Part shown: one piece after another, positions 40,962 through 52,620 of the stretch | Layout of the letters: every line of letters begins with the position of its first letter | Position numbering within the stretch: the first letter of the stretch is position 1 | Source: Mesorhizobium norvegicum | GTDB lineage: Bacteria > Pseudomonadota > Alphaproteobacteria > Rhizobiales > Rhizobiaceae | Direction: 5' to 3' | Length of the DNA stretch: 57,084 nt | Assembly: GCF_004919685.1 (NCBI RefSeq) | Contig: NZ_SMYZ01000024.1 | Span: forward strand, 1 to 57,084 | Notes under the pieces: model-generated | What the model saw: the letters and a program-made list of their open reading frames with translations, nothing else | Databases searched by the model: none | Told to the model about the DNA's origin: nothing | Position numbers and translations under genes: made by a program

Positions 40962-42383
40962 TCAGGTGATATGCCGGAGCAGGCTGAAAAGCCGCTCGAA
41001 CGTCTTGCCGTAGGGCGGACGCAACATGGCTCCAGCGCTCAGCCGCGACTGCAGGAAAACCGGCTTCTCCTTGCTGAAGGTGCGAAAGCCCCATTCGCCG
41101 TGATAGGCGCCCATGCCGCTGGCGCCGACGCCGCCGAAGGGCTGGTTCTCCTGCACCAGATGCAGCATGCAGTCGTTGATGGTGACGCCGCCGGCGACGG
41201 TCTCACGCAGGATACGTTGACGATTGCCGCCGTCGCGGCCGAACCAGTAGAGCGCCAGCGGCCGGTCCGCCCCGTTTACATGGGCTATTGCCTCATCAAT
41301 CCCGGCATATTCGACGATCGGCAGCACCGGCCCAAAGATCTCTTCGCGCATCAGCCGCAGGTTTGCGCCGGCATTGCGGACCAGGGTCGGCAGCAATTTC
41401 CGGCTCGTGGCGCTGAGTTGCTCGCCGGCCGGGTTGATTTCGGTGACATCGGCGCCGGCATCACGCGCTTCGGTGACCATATCGCGCAGGCGCTGGTGGT
41501 GTCGGTCGCTGATGATGGCGGTATAGTCGGGGTTGTCGCGTAAGGTCGGGTAGAGCTTCGCGATCGCCATTGCGAGCTTGGCAGCGACCGTGCCTGCCTG
41601 TCCCTTCGGTACCAGCAGATAGTCGGGCGCGATGCAGGTCTGCCCGGCATTCAACAGCTTGCCATAGGCAATGCTGGATACCGCTGCATCGAGGTCGCAT
41701 GACGGATCGAAGATTGCCGGCGACTTGCCGCCGAGCTCGAGCGTGACCGGGGTCAGGTTGGCGGCCGCCGCGATCGCGACCTGGCGGCCAACCGCGGTCG
41801 AGCCTGTGAACAGCAAGTGATCGAAAGGCATCGACACGAAGGCCTTTCCCATCTCCGCATCGCCGGTGATGACGCTGAGCTCGTTGGCTGCGAAATGCTC
41901 GGCAGCGAGTTTGGCCAGCAGCGCCGAAAATGCCGGCGTCAGTTCGGAAGGTTTTATGAGCACGCGGTTGCCGGCGGCAAGGGCTGCAGTCACCGGCGCG
42001 ACGGCGAGCTGGAAAGGATAATTCCAGGGCGACACGATGCCGACGACACCGAGCGGCTGTGGAATGAGGCGATTTCTGCCGGGCAGGAACGGCATGGTGG
42101 TGGCTACGCGACGTTCGCGCATCCAACCCCTGACATGCGACAGCGCATGGCGGATGCCGGCGCGCACCACGAACAGTTCCGCAAGCCGCGTCTCGTGTGC
42201 CGAACGGCCACCAAAGTCGGCGTCGATCGCCGCACAAATCTCGGCTTCGTGCCGCTCGGTGAGCGCCAGCAGGCGCTTCAGGCGGTCTTTGCGGACGTCA
42301 AAGTCCGGGAAAGGTTGCGCCTCGAAGGCGGCGCGCTGCGATTGGAGCCGCTCGCCGAGAACATCCTGTCTGGTCTGCAGCAT
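40962..42383 (-). CDS. Aldehyde dehydrogenase, coniferyl-aldehyde dehydrogenase type
   Basis: 473 residues, NAD(P)-dependent. Catalytic Asn121 (SPWNYPFQ), Glu216 (TLELGGKS) and Cys250 (GQTCIAPDY); the cofactor motif is GSTAVGRQVA. The N-terminal FEAQPFPDFDVRKDRLKRLL and C-terminal GGVGASGMGAYHGEWGFRTFS place it near CalB-type aromatic aldehyde dehydrogenases, which oxidise coniferaldehyde to ferulate. GGGAGG RBS. Divergent from recQ; probably a plant-lignin-derived aldehyde role. Confidence 0.9.
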   Translation of the reverse strand: MLQTRQDVLGERLQSQRAAFEAQPFPDFDVRKDRLKRLLALTERHEAEICAAIDADFGGRSAHETRLAELFVVRAGIRHALSHVRGWMRERRVATTMPFLPGRNRLIPQPLGVVGIVSPWNYPFQLAVAPVTAALAAGNRVLIKPSELTPAFSALLAKLAAEHFAANELSVITGDAEMGKAFVSMPFDHLLFTGSTAVGRQVAIAAAANLTPVTLELGGKSPAIFDPSCDLDAAVSSIAYGKLLNAGQTCIAPDYLLVPKGQAGTVAAKLAMAIAKLYPTLRDNPDYTAIISDRHHQRLRDMVTEARDAGADVTEINPAGEQLSATSRKLLPTLVRNAGANLRLMREEIFGPVLPIVEYAGIDEAIAHVNGADRPLALYWFGRDGGNRQRILRETVAGGVTINDCMLHLVQENQPFGGVGASGMGAYHGEWGFRTFSKEKPVFLQSRLSAGAMLRPPYGKTFERLFSLLRHIT

Positions 42384-42660
42384 CGCGCCCTCCCTGGCCT
42401 GTCGGGCCGAGCTTACATCGCAAGGCGTGGAGGAATCCAGCGGGCGTGCGGGTGTCCCAGGGGAAGGCCCGCCCCTGCTGAATGCTGCCGATCAGTCGGC
42501 CTGCTTCGGCGCTCCCGAAGTTCGACCATCTCCTATACCGGCTTGTTCCTGTTGTGGTGCGATGACAGCTGCGCTAAGCCAAGGTGCCCATGCAGAGAGT
42601 CGTTTTGACCGGTTTCCACACCCTCTCCAGTCCAAGAAATTCCAGCCCGGTGTCCGATTG

Positions 42661-44499
<1,839 letters not shown>

Positions 44500-44771
44500 G
44501 AAAGCAAAGCAGCTATGATCGCAGCGTCGGCGTTGAACGACCGGCCCAACACGATCTTGGTCCGAACGCCTATCCAGCCACTCATCCAAGCATGCTTATC
44601 CCCCTACCTCCGTCGGACAATACCAGGCGTGGCGAGGAGGGGTCTTCGTCATGCCTCCCTACAGAATTTCCGGAAGGATCATTCGGACTCCTGATCTTAT
44701 CCATTGTCTATGTTTTCTCTACGTCTCCTTCACTGGGCGGGGGCAGCATCGCCGTCAAGAAACATCGGGCT
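44500..44771. other. Intergenic segment after recQ
   Basis: 272 bp without coding signal; holds the joint between recQ and the first cargo segment. A+T-richer patch around 44696-44720 (TTATCCATTGTCTATGTTTT) could be a promoter remnant. No terminator hairpin recognised. Confidence 0.35.
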
Positions 44772-45320
44772 TCAGGCTCGCTTGTAGCCGGCGGTGACCT
44801 CGTCCTTATGGGCGGCGAAAGCTGCCAGAACTTCGGCCTTCTCGGGCTTTGGAACCTTGAGGTGGTCCAAGGTCCGGCCGAGTTCCGCTGCGACCTCATC
44901 GAATTCTGCGGGAGAGATCCGCAGGTCCCGGTGGGCCTCCTCAAGGCCGAGCGGCGTCGTGCCGGGCTTGGTAGCCACGAACTTGAAGGGCCCACCCGAA
45001 ACGTCGCAGACCCACAGCGTCCGCATGAACTTGAGGCCAGGCAGCCTTCCAAGGTTCTTGGTGTGCCATTTCCGCAACTGCGGGTTCTTGGACTTCTGGC
45101 CGACGATGGGGTTCTTCACCACCGCGTCGCTGAAATGATCCACCACCGCCGCGATGGCGAATACGCCCCCCAGCCGCTCGTATAGACTTTTCTCAGGTGT
45201 AGTTTGTTTGGCCTGCGCATGCGCGTTGTCCGTCGCCAATACAGCCGTCGATGCGGCGGTCATCGCCAGCCCTGCAACGACGCTTCGTCTTGTTAAAGAG
45301 GTTGAAACAGCCGTTTTCAT
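44772..45320 (-). CDS. Tat-exported truncated hemoglobin (group 1 bacterial globin family)
   Basis: 182 residues. An N-terminal twin-Arg signal (SLTRRSVVAGLAMTAASTA, with AHA-type cleavage near 36) precedes a 2-on-2 globin. SLYERLGGVFAIAAVVDHF opens the helix B region and the proximal His is His130 in GLEEAHRDLRIS. A heme-binding, NO- or O2-related globin in the periplasm would be unusual, since most truncated globins are cytosolic. Start at 45320 has AAGGAA upstream; an in-frame ATG 66-78 nt earlier is less supported. Reverse-strand cargo between recQ and its second 3' copy. Confidence 0.85.
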   Translation of the reverse strand: MKTAVSTSLTRRSVVAGLAMTAASTAVLATDNAHAQAKQTTPEKSLYERLGGVFAIAAVVDHFSDAVVKNPIVGQKSKNPQLRKWHTKNLGRLPGLKFMRTLWVCDVSGGPFKFVATKPGTTPLGLEEAHRDLRISPAEFDEVAAELGRTLDHLKVPKPEKAEVLAAFAAHKDEVTAGYKRA

Positions 45321-45423
45321 CTCTGATTTCCTTCGAGTTAAGCCAGAGCAAGCCGCGGCCTGCCTGGCGGCTTCAACGTCGGACATATCCACTTTGCCTA
45401 AACCCGGCGTCGTCTGAGGAATT

Positions 45424-45449
45424 AACGAGCCCCCCGTTCGAATTATTCC
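45424..45449 (-). promoter_or_regulatory. Candidate EcfG/RpoE2-type stress promoter for the globin gene
   Basis: On the reverse strand GGAAT, 17-nt spacer, CGTT. This is near the rhizobial general-stress sigma consensus GGAAC-N16-18-cGTT with one mismatch, about 100 nt upstream of the globin start. Prediction by eye only. Confidence 0.3.
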
Positions 45450-45485
45450 GATTGACCGCATTCCCGCTGTCAAAATGCGATTCCG

Positions 45486-45962
45486 CTCGCCAGCTTCGGC
45501 AGCGGACTGACGCAAAAGAAGGATTTCTGGCTGTCGCTGATCCGGCAGCTCGCCGCGGGCGGGTTCCTGGCGCCGGATCCGGCTGGCCATGGCGGCCTCG
45601 CCATCGCCGAAAAAGGCCATGCGCTCGGCCGTGGCGAGATGCCATTCCACTACCGTGTCGAGGTGCGCGGCCGCGCCTTGCGCAAGATGCGAGCGGCCGA
45701 GGGGTCGGGTGCTAACGCCGAAGGCGTCGATGCTTCGCTGCTGGCCACGCTCAAATCCCTGCGGCTGCGGCTCGCCAAGGAGCGTCAGGTGCCGGCCTAT
45801 GTGGTGTTTTCCGACCGCACGCTGATCGACATGGCCGAACGCCGCCCGCGCGACCTCGACGCCTTCGCCGAAGTGAATGGCGTCGGTGCTGCCAAGCTCA
45901 AGGAGTTCGGCCAGACTTTTCTGAGCGCCATCGCCGCGCACCAGTCGGATGGAACGGTCTGA
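45486..45962 (+). pseudogene. recQ: Second partial copy of recQ 3' end (winged-helix and HRDC part)
   Basis: 477 nt corresponding to recQ 44026-44499. Homology starts abruptly at CTCGCCAGCTTCGGCAGCGG and runs to the stop. The HRDC half (45780 onward) is close to identical, while a central stretch (about 45680-45740) differs in sequence and length. That is consistent with a 3' end from a related but different recQ allele. There is no upstream helicase part. Its frame stays open (about 158 codons) but the functional start is unclear; a truncated HRDC-only protein from the internal ATG at 45639 is possible but unproven. Confidence 0.85.
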
Positions 45963-45979
45963 AGACCTGTCGTGCGTCG

Positions 45980-46750
45980 TCACATCTGTACGGACATCCC
46001 GCCGTCGACAGTCAAGACATGTCCGTTGACGAAGGAGGCCGCATCGCTGGCGAGGTAAAGTGCGGCACCGGCGATTTCATGCGGCCGCCCCCAGCGCTGC
46101 AGCGGAACCCGCTGGCGGGCGAAGGCAACCATATCGGGATTTTCCGCCATCGCGGCATTGGTCTCGGTGGCGAACATTCCTGGCGCGATGGCGTTGCTCG
46201 TTACCCCGTGCGCGCCGTATTCGACGGCCATGCTGCGCATCAGCCCGGTCAGCCCCTGCTTGGCGGCGGGATAGATGGCATCGCCGGGCCGCGCCATCTC
46301 ACCGACGATCGAGGTCACCGCGATCAGCCGGCCATAGCCCTGCGCTTTCATGATTTCCGCCGCATCGCGTGACAGTGAGATCGCCGACAAGAGATCCGTC
46401 CTGATCAGATCGAGGATATCGTCGTCGTCGAAAGCGGCGAGCGGCCTCCTGTCGCGGGCGCCGACATTGTTGACCAGGATGTCGAGCCGGCCTCGGGTTT
46501 TGCGAATATCGGCGATCGTCGCGCGACCCGCCCCAATGTCGGCGATGTCGAAGACCGCCGCCTGCGCACTGCCGCCATTTCCGGTGATGGCGGCGACGGC
46601 GCCATCGAGTGTTGCGGCGGTGCGTCCGGTCACCACGACATGGGCTCCGGCTTCGGCAAAGGCGCACGCAATCTCGAAGCCGAGCCCACGCCCGCCCCCG
46701 GTGATCAGCGCCACACGCCCCTCCAGGGAAAATCGGTCGAAAATGCTCAC
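45980..46750 (-). CDS. Short-chain dehydrogenase/reductase (gluconate 5-dehydrogenase-like)
   Basis: 256 residues from GTG at 46750, which has AGAGG upstream. An ATG at 46792 would add 14 residues of no family similarity. NAD(P) motif TGGGRGLG at about 17-24; NNVGARD; catalytic Tyr and Lys in YPAAKQG; C-terminal FVNGHVLTVDGG. FSLEGRVALITGGGRGLG and GYGRLIAVTSI fit 5-keto-gluconate reductase-type SDRs; substrate uncertain. The stop is 18 bp from the second recQ fragment, so it is the second cargo gene. Confidence 0.88.
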   Translation of the reverse strand: MSIFDRFSLEGRVALITGGGRGLGFEIACAFAEAGAHVVVTGRTAATLDGAVAAITGNGGSAQAAVFDIADIGAGRATIADIRKTRGRLDILVNNVGARDRRPLAAFDDDDILDLIRTDLLSAISLSRDAAEIMKAQGYGRLIAVTSIVGEMARPGDAIYPAAKQGLTGLMRSMAVEYGAHGVTSNAIAPGMFATETNAAMAENPDMVAFARQRVPLQRWGRPHEIAGAALYLASDAASFVNGHVLTVDGGMSVQM

Positions 46751-46876
46751 AGCAAGCGGCCTCTGCACGCATGGGACGGGAACCGATCCCATGCGGCAAT
46801 CGGCGGCTTGTTTCCAGCCTACCGTTCAACCGAAGCCGGTCAAATGAACTTAATGCGCGGGCGAATGCGTTTTGCC

Positions 46877-47015
46877 TGGAAGTACCGGTCTATGTGCTCG
46901 TCTGCGATCGCACGCTGATCGACATGGCCGAGCAGCCCGAAGTCAATGGCATTCGTCTCGCCAAGCTCAAGGAGTTCGGCGTGGTTTTTCCGGGCGCGAT
47001 TGCGGTGCGCGAATC
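46877..47015 (+). pseudogene. recQ: Third, shorter recQ 3' fragment (HRDC part)
   Basis: The frame reads VPVYVLVCDRTLIDMAE, then EVNG, then LAKLKEFGVVFPGAIAV, aligned with the HRDC end of recQ (44321-44480). There is an internal loss of about 24 nt (the RRPHDLDAFA part) and more substitutions than in copy 2. It keeps no recQ stop; the frame runs on to 47145. Oldest or most decayed of the three ends. Confidence 0.75.
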
Positions 47016-47319
47016 GGAAGCCTGGCGACGCTATTTTTTGCTGACGATGCCGCTTTTTTATGCACGACTTGGGCCTTCTGCCCGGTTACTTCCATGTTCC
47101 TGTTGCCGGCAAGCAACAAGCCAAGATGAAAAGCCCGCGGCGTGAATGCTGCTCTTGCTCTCCGAGATATCTGGGCTCTCTACTGCAAGTGGCGCACGGA
47201 TTCTCGTTCAAAGCCTTCATAAACCATGATGAGACATGCCTTGGGTCGTTGCAGTCGGCGCATCCGGCCGATGTTGGTGTGTCGATAGGGCGCGCGACGG
47301 TCTTTTTTGAGGGCAAGGC
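47016..47319. other. Intergenic segment before the autotransporter
   Basis: About 300 bp. No gene seen. Presumably carries the autotransporter promoter; A+T-rich patch near 47035-47060. No repeat or palindrome recognised. Confidence 0.35.
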
Positions 47320-47889
47320 ATGTCTGGCGTGACATTTCCGGGCGCCGCTCGTCGAGCGGGCCGCGCGCGAGTTCTTCTGACCACAACCTCCTTGGCGGCT
47401 GTGCTGGTGGCCTCACTGCCAGCGGCAGCCGACAGTATCTGGACTACCACCAATGGAAACTGGGGCGACTCGGCCAACTGGAGCCCCGCCATCGTTCCCA
47501 ATGCGATCGACGCGACCGCGACCTTCAACGCCGTCGTTCCCAACTGGACCTACGGCGTTGCTCTGACCGGCGGTCCGTTCACGGTTGGTACGCTGAACCT
47601 CAATAGTTCCACCAACGGCAGCTATAATCTTCAAATGGGCACGCTGATCATGGCGGTCAGTTCAGGGTCGGCGGCGATCAATGTGCAGAGCAGCAATTTC
47701 GCGGCCGACTTTGCGACCACGGCAACGCTGCAACTGAATTCCAATACGGTGATCACCACTGCCAGTTCCGCGGCCCATCTGACAGTCGATGGCCTGGTCA
47801 CCGGCGTCGGCGCAATGACCATCGCGGGTCCCGGTACTGTCGTTCTGAATGATGCCAACACCTACACCGGCGGCACCAATATCGCTGCC

Positions 47890-48352
47890 GGCGCGCTGCG
47901 CATCGGCGCCAGCGGGGCGCTCGGAACCGGCGATGTGACGTTCACCGGCAGCGGCACGCTCGGTGCGGATGCCACGGCGACGCTGACGAACAACATCTTG
48001 ATAAACGATGGGGTGACCGCGACGTTCGGTGCGGCGGCGGGAAAGACGCTGACGTTGAATTCCTCATTCTTTGGCATCGGCGTCCTCGCGGGCATGAAGA
48101 TCGGCTCCGCGACGGACACCGGCACCGTGGTGTTCGCGCCGGCATCGGCGGGGATCGGCCTACTTGGAAGCAACACCTATGAGGTGGCCGGCGGCACCTT
48201 GCGCGCCGGCAATTCCGTCTTGAGCAGCCTTCTTGCCAACGGAGTTTCGACAACGGTCGACGGTGGCGCCACGCTCGACCTGAACGGCTTCGACACAAGC
48301 GTGAACACTCTCTTCGGCAGCGGCACGATCACAACCGGGGGCGCCACACTGT
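47890..48352 (+). repeat. Passenger module A, copy 1
   Basis: About 460 nt encoding GALRIGASGALGTGDVTF through TTGGATL. Repeated at 48886-49345 with high but imperfect similarity. Internal duplication of the passenger. Confidence 0.75.
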
Positions 48353-48438
48353 ACCTGAGCGGAGGGTCCAACTTCGCCGGCGCCATCACCGGAACCGGTG
48401 CGCTCCACGTGTATTGGGGCACGCAAATACTCTCGGGC

Positions 48439-48849
48439 GCCAACACCTACACTGGTGGCACCACGATCGATGCCCCGGGCACACTGCAACTCGGCAATGG
48501 CGGCGCCGGCGGTTCGATCCTCGGTGACGCCACCGACAATGGGGCACTGATCTTCAACCGGTCGGATAGCTATACGTTCGCCGGCACTATTACCGGCGCC
48601 GGGACGCTTGCGCAGAACGGCACCGGCACGACGATCCTCACCGGCGCCAATACCTATGCGGGCGGGACGACGATCGCTGCCGGCGCGCTGCAACTCGGCA
48701 ATGGCGGCGCCGGCGGGTCGATCGTCGGCGACGTTCTCGACAATGGGGCGCTGATCTTCAACCGGTCGGACAGCTATACGTTCGCCGGGGCCATCACCGG
48801 CACCGGGACGCTTGCGCAAAACGGCACCGGCACGACGATCCTCACCGGT
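48439..48849 (+). repeat. Passenger module B, copies 1-2 (tandem)
   Basis: Two tandem units of about 205 nt, each encoding NTYTGGTTI..LQLGNGGAGGSI..NRSDSYTFAG..TILTGA. Two further copies lie at 49438-49854. Near-identical codons suggest recent amplification. Confidence 0.75.
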
Positions 48850-48885
48850 GCCAACACCTATTCGGGCGGGACGACGATCGCCGCC

Positions 48886-49345
48886 GGCGCGCTGCGCATC
48901 GGCGCCGGCGGGGCGCTCGGAACCGGCAATGTGATCTTCGCCGGCGCCGGCACACTCGGCGCGGATGCCACGACGACGCTGACGCACACCATTGTGATAA
49001 ACGATGGCGTGACCGCGACGTTTGGCGCGGCGGCGGGACAGACGCTGACGTTGAATACGCCAGATTTTGTCATCGGCAACGGCTCGGGCATCAGGTTCGG
49101 CTCCGCGACGGACACGGGCACCGTCGTGTTCGCGCCGGCACAAGGAACGTTCACCGGCGCTCTTTTTACCCAGACCTACGAGGTGGTCGGCGGCACCTTG
49201 CGCGCCGGTAACTCCGCCCTGGGCGCACTCCTTGACGCCGGAGCTTCGACGACGGTCGACGGCGGCGCCACGCTCGACATCAACGGCTTCAACACACGCG
49301 TGAACACTCTCCTCGGCAGCGGCACGGTCGCAACCGGGGGGCTAC
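48886..49345 (+). repeat. Passenger module A, copy 2 (carries the frameshift)
   Basis: Counterpart of 47890-48352. It ends in the six-G run where the frame is lost; copy 1 at this place reads GGG GGC GCC in frame. Confidence 0.75.
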
Positions 49346-49437
49346 ACTGGGCTTGAGAGGGGCGAGCAATTTCGCCGGCGCGATCACGGGAACCGGTGCG
49401 CTCGATGTGGTGAGCGGCACCACGATTCTCTCGGGCA

Positions 49438-49854
49438 CCAACACCTATACCGGCGGCACCACGATCGATGCCGGGGCCGCACTGCAACTCGGCAATGGCG
49501 GGGCCGGCGGGTCGATCGTCGGCGACGTGCTCGACAACGGCCTGCTGGCGTTCAATCGGTCTGACGCCTACACCTTCGCCGGCGCCATCACCGGCGCCGG
49601 GAAGCTCGCGCAAAACGGCACCGGCACCACGATCCTCACCGGTGCCAGCATTTACACCGGCGGCACGGCGATCAATGGCGGAACGCTGCAGCTCGGCAAT
49701 GGCGGGGCCGGCGGGTCGATCGTCGGCGCCGTGCTCGACAACGGCCTGCTGGCGTTCAACCGGTCTGACGCCTACACCTTCGCCGGCGCGATCTCGGGAG
49801 CCGGTGCGGTGGCGCAAAACGGCGCCGGCACCACCATCCTTACCGGGTCCAGCA
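49438..49854 (+). repeat. Passenger module B, copies 3-4 (tandem)
   Basis: Two tandem units of about 210 nt, downstream of the frameshift, matching the pair at 48439-48849 (LQLGNGGAGGSIVG.VLDNGLLAFNRSDAYTFAG). Homology to the first pair could mediate recombination. Confidence 0.75.
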
Positions 49855-50024
49855 CCTACACCGGCGGCACGACGATCTCGGCCGGCACCCTGCAGCTCGG
49901 CGACGCCAGCAATACGGGGAAAATCGTCGGCGCGGTGGTCAACAATGCCACGTTCGACATCGTCAATGCGGACACGACAGGCATCACCTCGATCACCAAC
50001 AACAGTACCACGGGCTTCTTCAAC

Positions 50025-50430
50025 GCAACAAGCGCGGGCAGCGCCCACATCACCAACTATGGCGGCCTTGTCTTCTCCGACACCAGCACGGCCGGCACCG
50101 CCACCATCACCAACAACCACGGCCTGGATTTCTTCAACACCAGTTCGGCCGGCAGCGCTCACATCACCACCAACAGCGGCGGCACCATGCTCTTCAGCGA
50201 CGCCAGCACCGCTGGCACCGCCAATCTCACCAACAACGGCAGCGTCCAATTCACCAGCACCAGCACGGCCGGCAGCGCCAGCATCACCAACAACGCCGGC
50301 ATGGGATTCTTCAACACCAGCACGGCCGGCAGCGCCAACATCACCAACAACGCCGGCGCGACCCTGCGCTTCAATCATACCAGCACGGCCGGCAGCGCCA
50401 TCATCACCACCAACAGCGGCGGCCAGACCT
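50025..50430 (+). repeat. Short tandem passenger repeats (60-63 nt units)
   Basis: Six to seven units encoding (S/T)STAGSAxITNNxG with alternating FF/LF residues. They form a low-complexity Ser/Thr/Asn-rich beta-solenoid. No spacers, so not CRISPR. Confidence 0.75.
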
Positions 50431-52398
50431 ATATAGCTGGCGGTGCCAGCGGCGGAGCCGCGCGCTTCATCCTGAACGGCAGCGGGTTGCTGGATATTTC
50501 GGGGCTCACGACCGGCAGCACCACCGCCGGTTCGATCGAGGGTAACGGCAGTGTCTTTCTCGGCGCGGCGGATCTCGCGGTCGGCGGCAACAATCTCTCG
50601 ACCATTTTTTCCGGCGTGATCCAGGATGGTGGCTTCTATCTCGGCGCCGGCGGCTCGCTGACCAAGACCGGCACCGGTACGCTCATTCTCTCCGGCACCA
50701 ACACCTATACCGGCGCGACCACGATCGACGGCGGCGTGCTGGAAGTCGATGGCGCGATCACCAGCTCATCGAGCGTGACCGTGAACGCCGGCGGTACCTT
50801 GACCGGCACCGGCCTTGTCGGTCCCCCCAACACCGTGACCATCGCGTCCGGCGGCATGCTGGCGCCAGGCAACGGCACGCCGGGCACGTCGATGACGATA
50901 TCGGGCGATCTCGCATTCCAGTCCGGCGCGCAATATCTGGTGCAGCTCAATCCCGCGACCTCGTCGTTCGCCAACGTCACCGGCACGGCGACGCTCGTCG
51001 GCGCGACGGTGAATGCCTCCTACGCCAATGGCAGTTATGTCGCCAAGCAATACACCATCCTGACCGCAACCAGTGTCGGCGGGGCCTTTGACTCGCTCGT
51101 CAACACCAACCTGCCGTCTGGTTTCAAGGCGGATTTGAGCTACGACGGCACCCACGCCTATCTCGATCTGTCGCTCGCGTTCATTCCGCCGCCAGGCACA
51201 GGGCTTTCCGGCAACCAGCAAGCCGTCGGTAACGCCATCATCAACGCCTTCGACACCAATGGCAGCATTCCGCTGGTGTTCGGCGGCCTGACGGCGGCGG
51301 GGCTTTCCCAGCTGTCGGGCGAGGTGGCGGCCGGTGCGATCAATGCCGGCATCGACAGCGCCGACCAGTTCATCAATGCGCTCGATGCCCAGGCAGGTCA
51401 GGGCGAGGCGGCCACGACCGGCGGCGGCACAGGGACGGCCTATGGCGAAGAAGAAGCGGCCGGCGGCAAGGACCAGTTCGCCTCGCTCGGCGTGAAGGCC
51501 AGCCACAATGCCGACCTGGTGGGGTCTGTCTTCGCCAGCCGCTGGCAGGCATGGGGCGCCGTCTATGGCGGTTCGCAGAAGATCGGCGGAGATGCCAGCG
51601 TCGGTTCGCACGACACGAATTCGGACATTTTTGGCGTCGCCGGCGGCATCGTCAGGAACTGGGGCGACAGCCGTCTCGGCGTCGCCATCGGCGGCGGCTC
51701 GTCCAACTTCTCCCTGTCGGATGATCTCGGCTCCGGCCATGCCAACAGTTTCAATGTCGGCGTGTTCGGCCGGCAGGGTTTTGGCGATGCCTATATCGCC
51801 GGCGTGCTGGCCTATGGCTTCAACGACACCGACACCAGCCGGGCGGTGCCGGGCGACACGCTGGAGGCTTCCTTCAACGCGCAGACCTGGTCTGGACGCG
51901 TCGAGGGCGGCTACCGCTTCGCCACGCCGGTTGCGGTGCTGACGCCCTACGCCGCCTTCCAGGCCACAGCCTATCACCTGCCGGGTTATTCCGAGACCAG
52001 CGCCGGTTCCGGCGAGTTCGCGCTCGGTTACGGATCCCAGACGACCACCGCAACGCGCTTCGAACTGGGCCTCAACCTCGACAAGGACATCCTGCTGCAG
52101 GACGGCGCGAAGCTGACGCTGTCGGGCCGCGCCGCCTGGGCCATCAACGGCAGCACCGGCCGCAAGGTGACGGCGACGTTCCAGGACCTGCCCGGCGCGA
52201 CGTTCACCATCGACGGGGCCGAACCGGACACCAACGCCGCCCTCCTCAATGCGAGCGCGACATACACATCCGGCTCCGGCCTGTTTGCGTCGCTCGGCTT
52301 CCAGGGTGAGTTCTCCGGCAATGTCCAGAGCTATGCCGGCAAGGCTAAGGTCGGGATCAGCTGGTAGCGAATACGTGCATGGCCGGGGGCAGTGTGAT

Positions 52399-52620
52399 CT
52401 ACCCGATGTGTGACGAGGTTCCAGCGGTCTTGATCAATTCGTCCTCGTCCCTCACTCCATGTCGATAAGCGGCAACGATTTCCTCAGCTATGATTTCCGC
52501 CTCCAACGAATGGTCGTCTACCAGACGTTGACGACATGCCTCGTCGAACGCGCGACTCAATAGAGCCAACTCCTTGGCGCTCAGGATACCGTGTTTTAGT
52601 GCTTGGTCGGTAACGGACAT
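52399..52620 (-). CDS. Conserved hypothetical protein, 73 residues
   Basis: MSVTDQALKHGILSAKELALL opens a helical protein with RAFDEACRQR and IIAEEIVAAYRHGVRDEDELIK. ATG at 52620 with GGAGGA upstream. It resembles a family of small rhizobial hypothetical proteins I recall only as unnamed. No membrane segment. Convergent with the autotransporter gene (gap about 30 bp). Function not claimed. Confidence 0.7.
   Translation of the reverse strand: MSVTDQALKHGILSAKELALLSRAFDEACRQRLVDDHSLEAEIIAEEIVAAYRHGVRDEDELIKTAGTSSHIG

Larger units (their letters stand above)
47320..52367 (+). pseudogene. Autotransporter adhesin (type Va), interrupted by a -1 frameshift in a G tract
   Basis: Two frames belong to one gene of about 1682 residues: 47320-49356 and 49353-52367. 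Signal peptide (about residues 1-37), a passenger of autotransporter-associated beta-strand repeats (NTYTGGTTI.AGALQLGNGGAGG), a stretch of STAGSANITNNAG repeats, then a C-terminal autotransporter beta-barrel (about last 270 residues, from WQAWGAVYGG to the terminal Trp in VGISW). The break is at six Gs, 49336-49341; a seventh restores TGGATLGLRGASNFAG exactly as in the earlier module. It may be a phase-variable gene, a true pseudogene or an assembly error. Large outer-membrane adhesins mediate biofilm or root attachment. Confidence 0.85.

Noticed and set aside
50025..50430. Regular 60-nt repeats resembling a CRISPR array
   Set aside because: Units are in frame, tandem without unique spacers, and encode a beta-solenoid passenger; no cas genes nearby.
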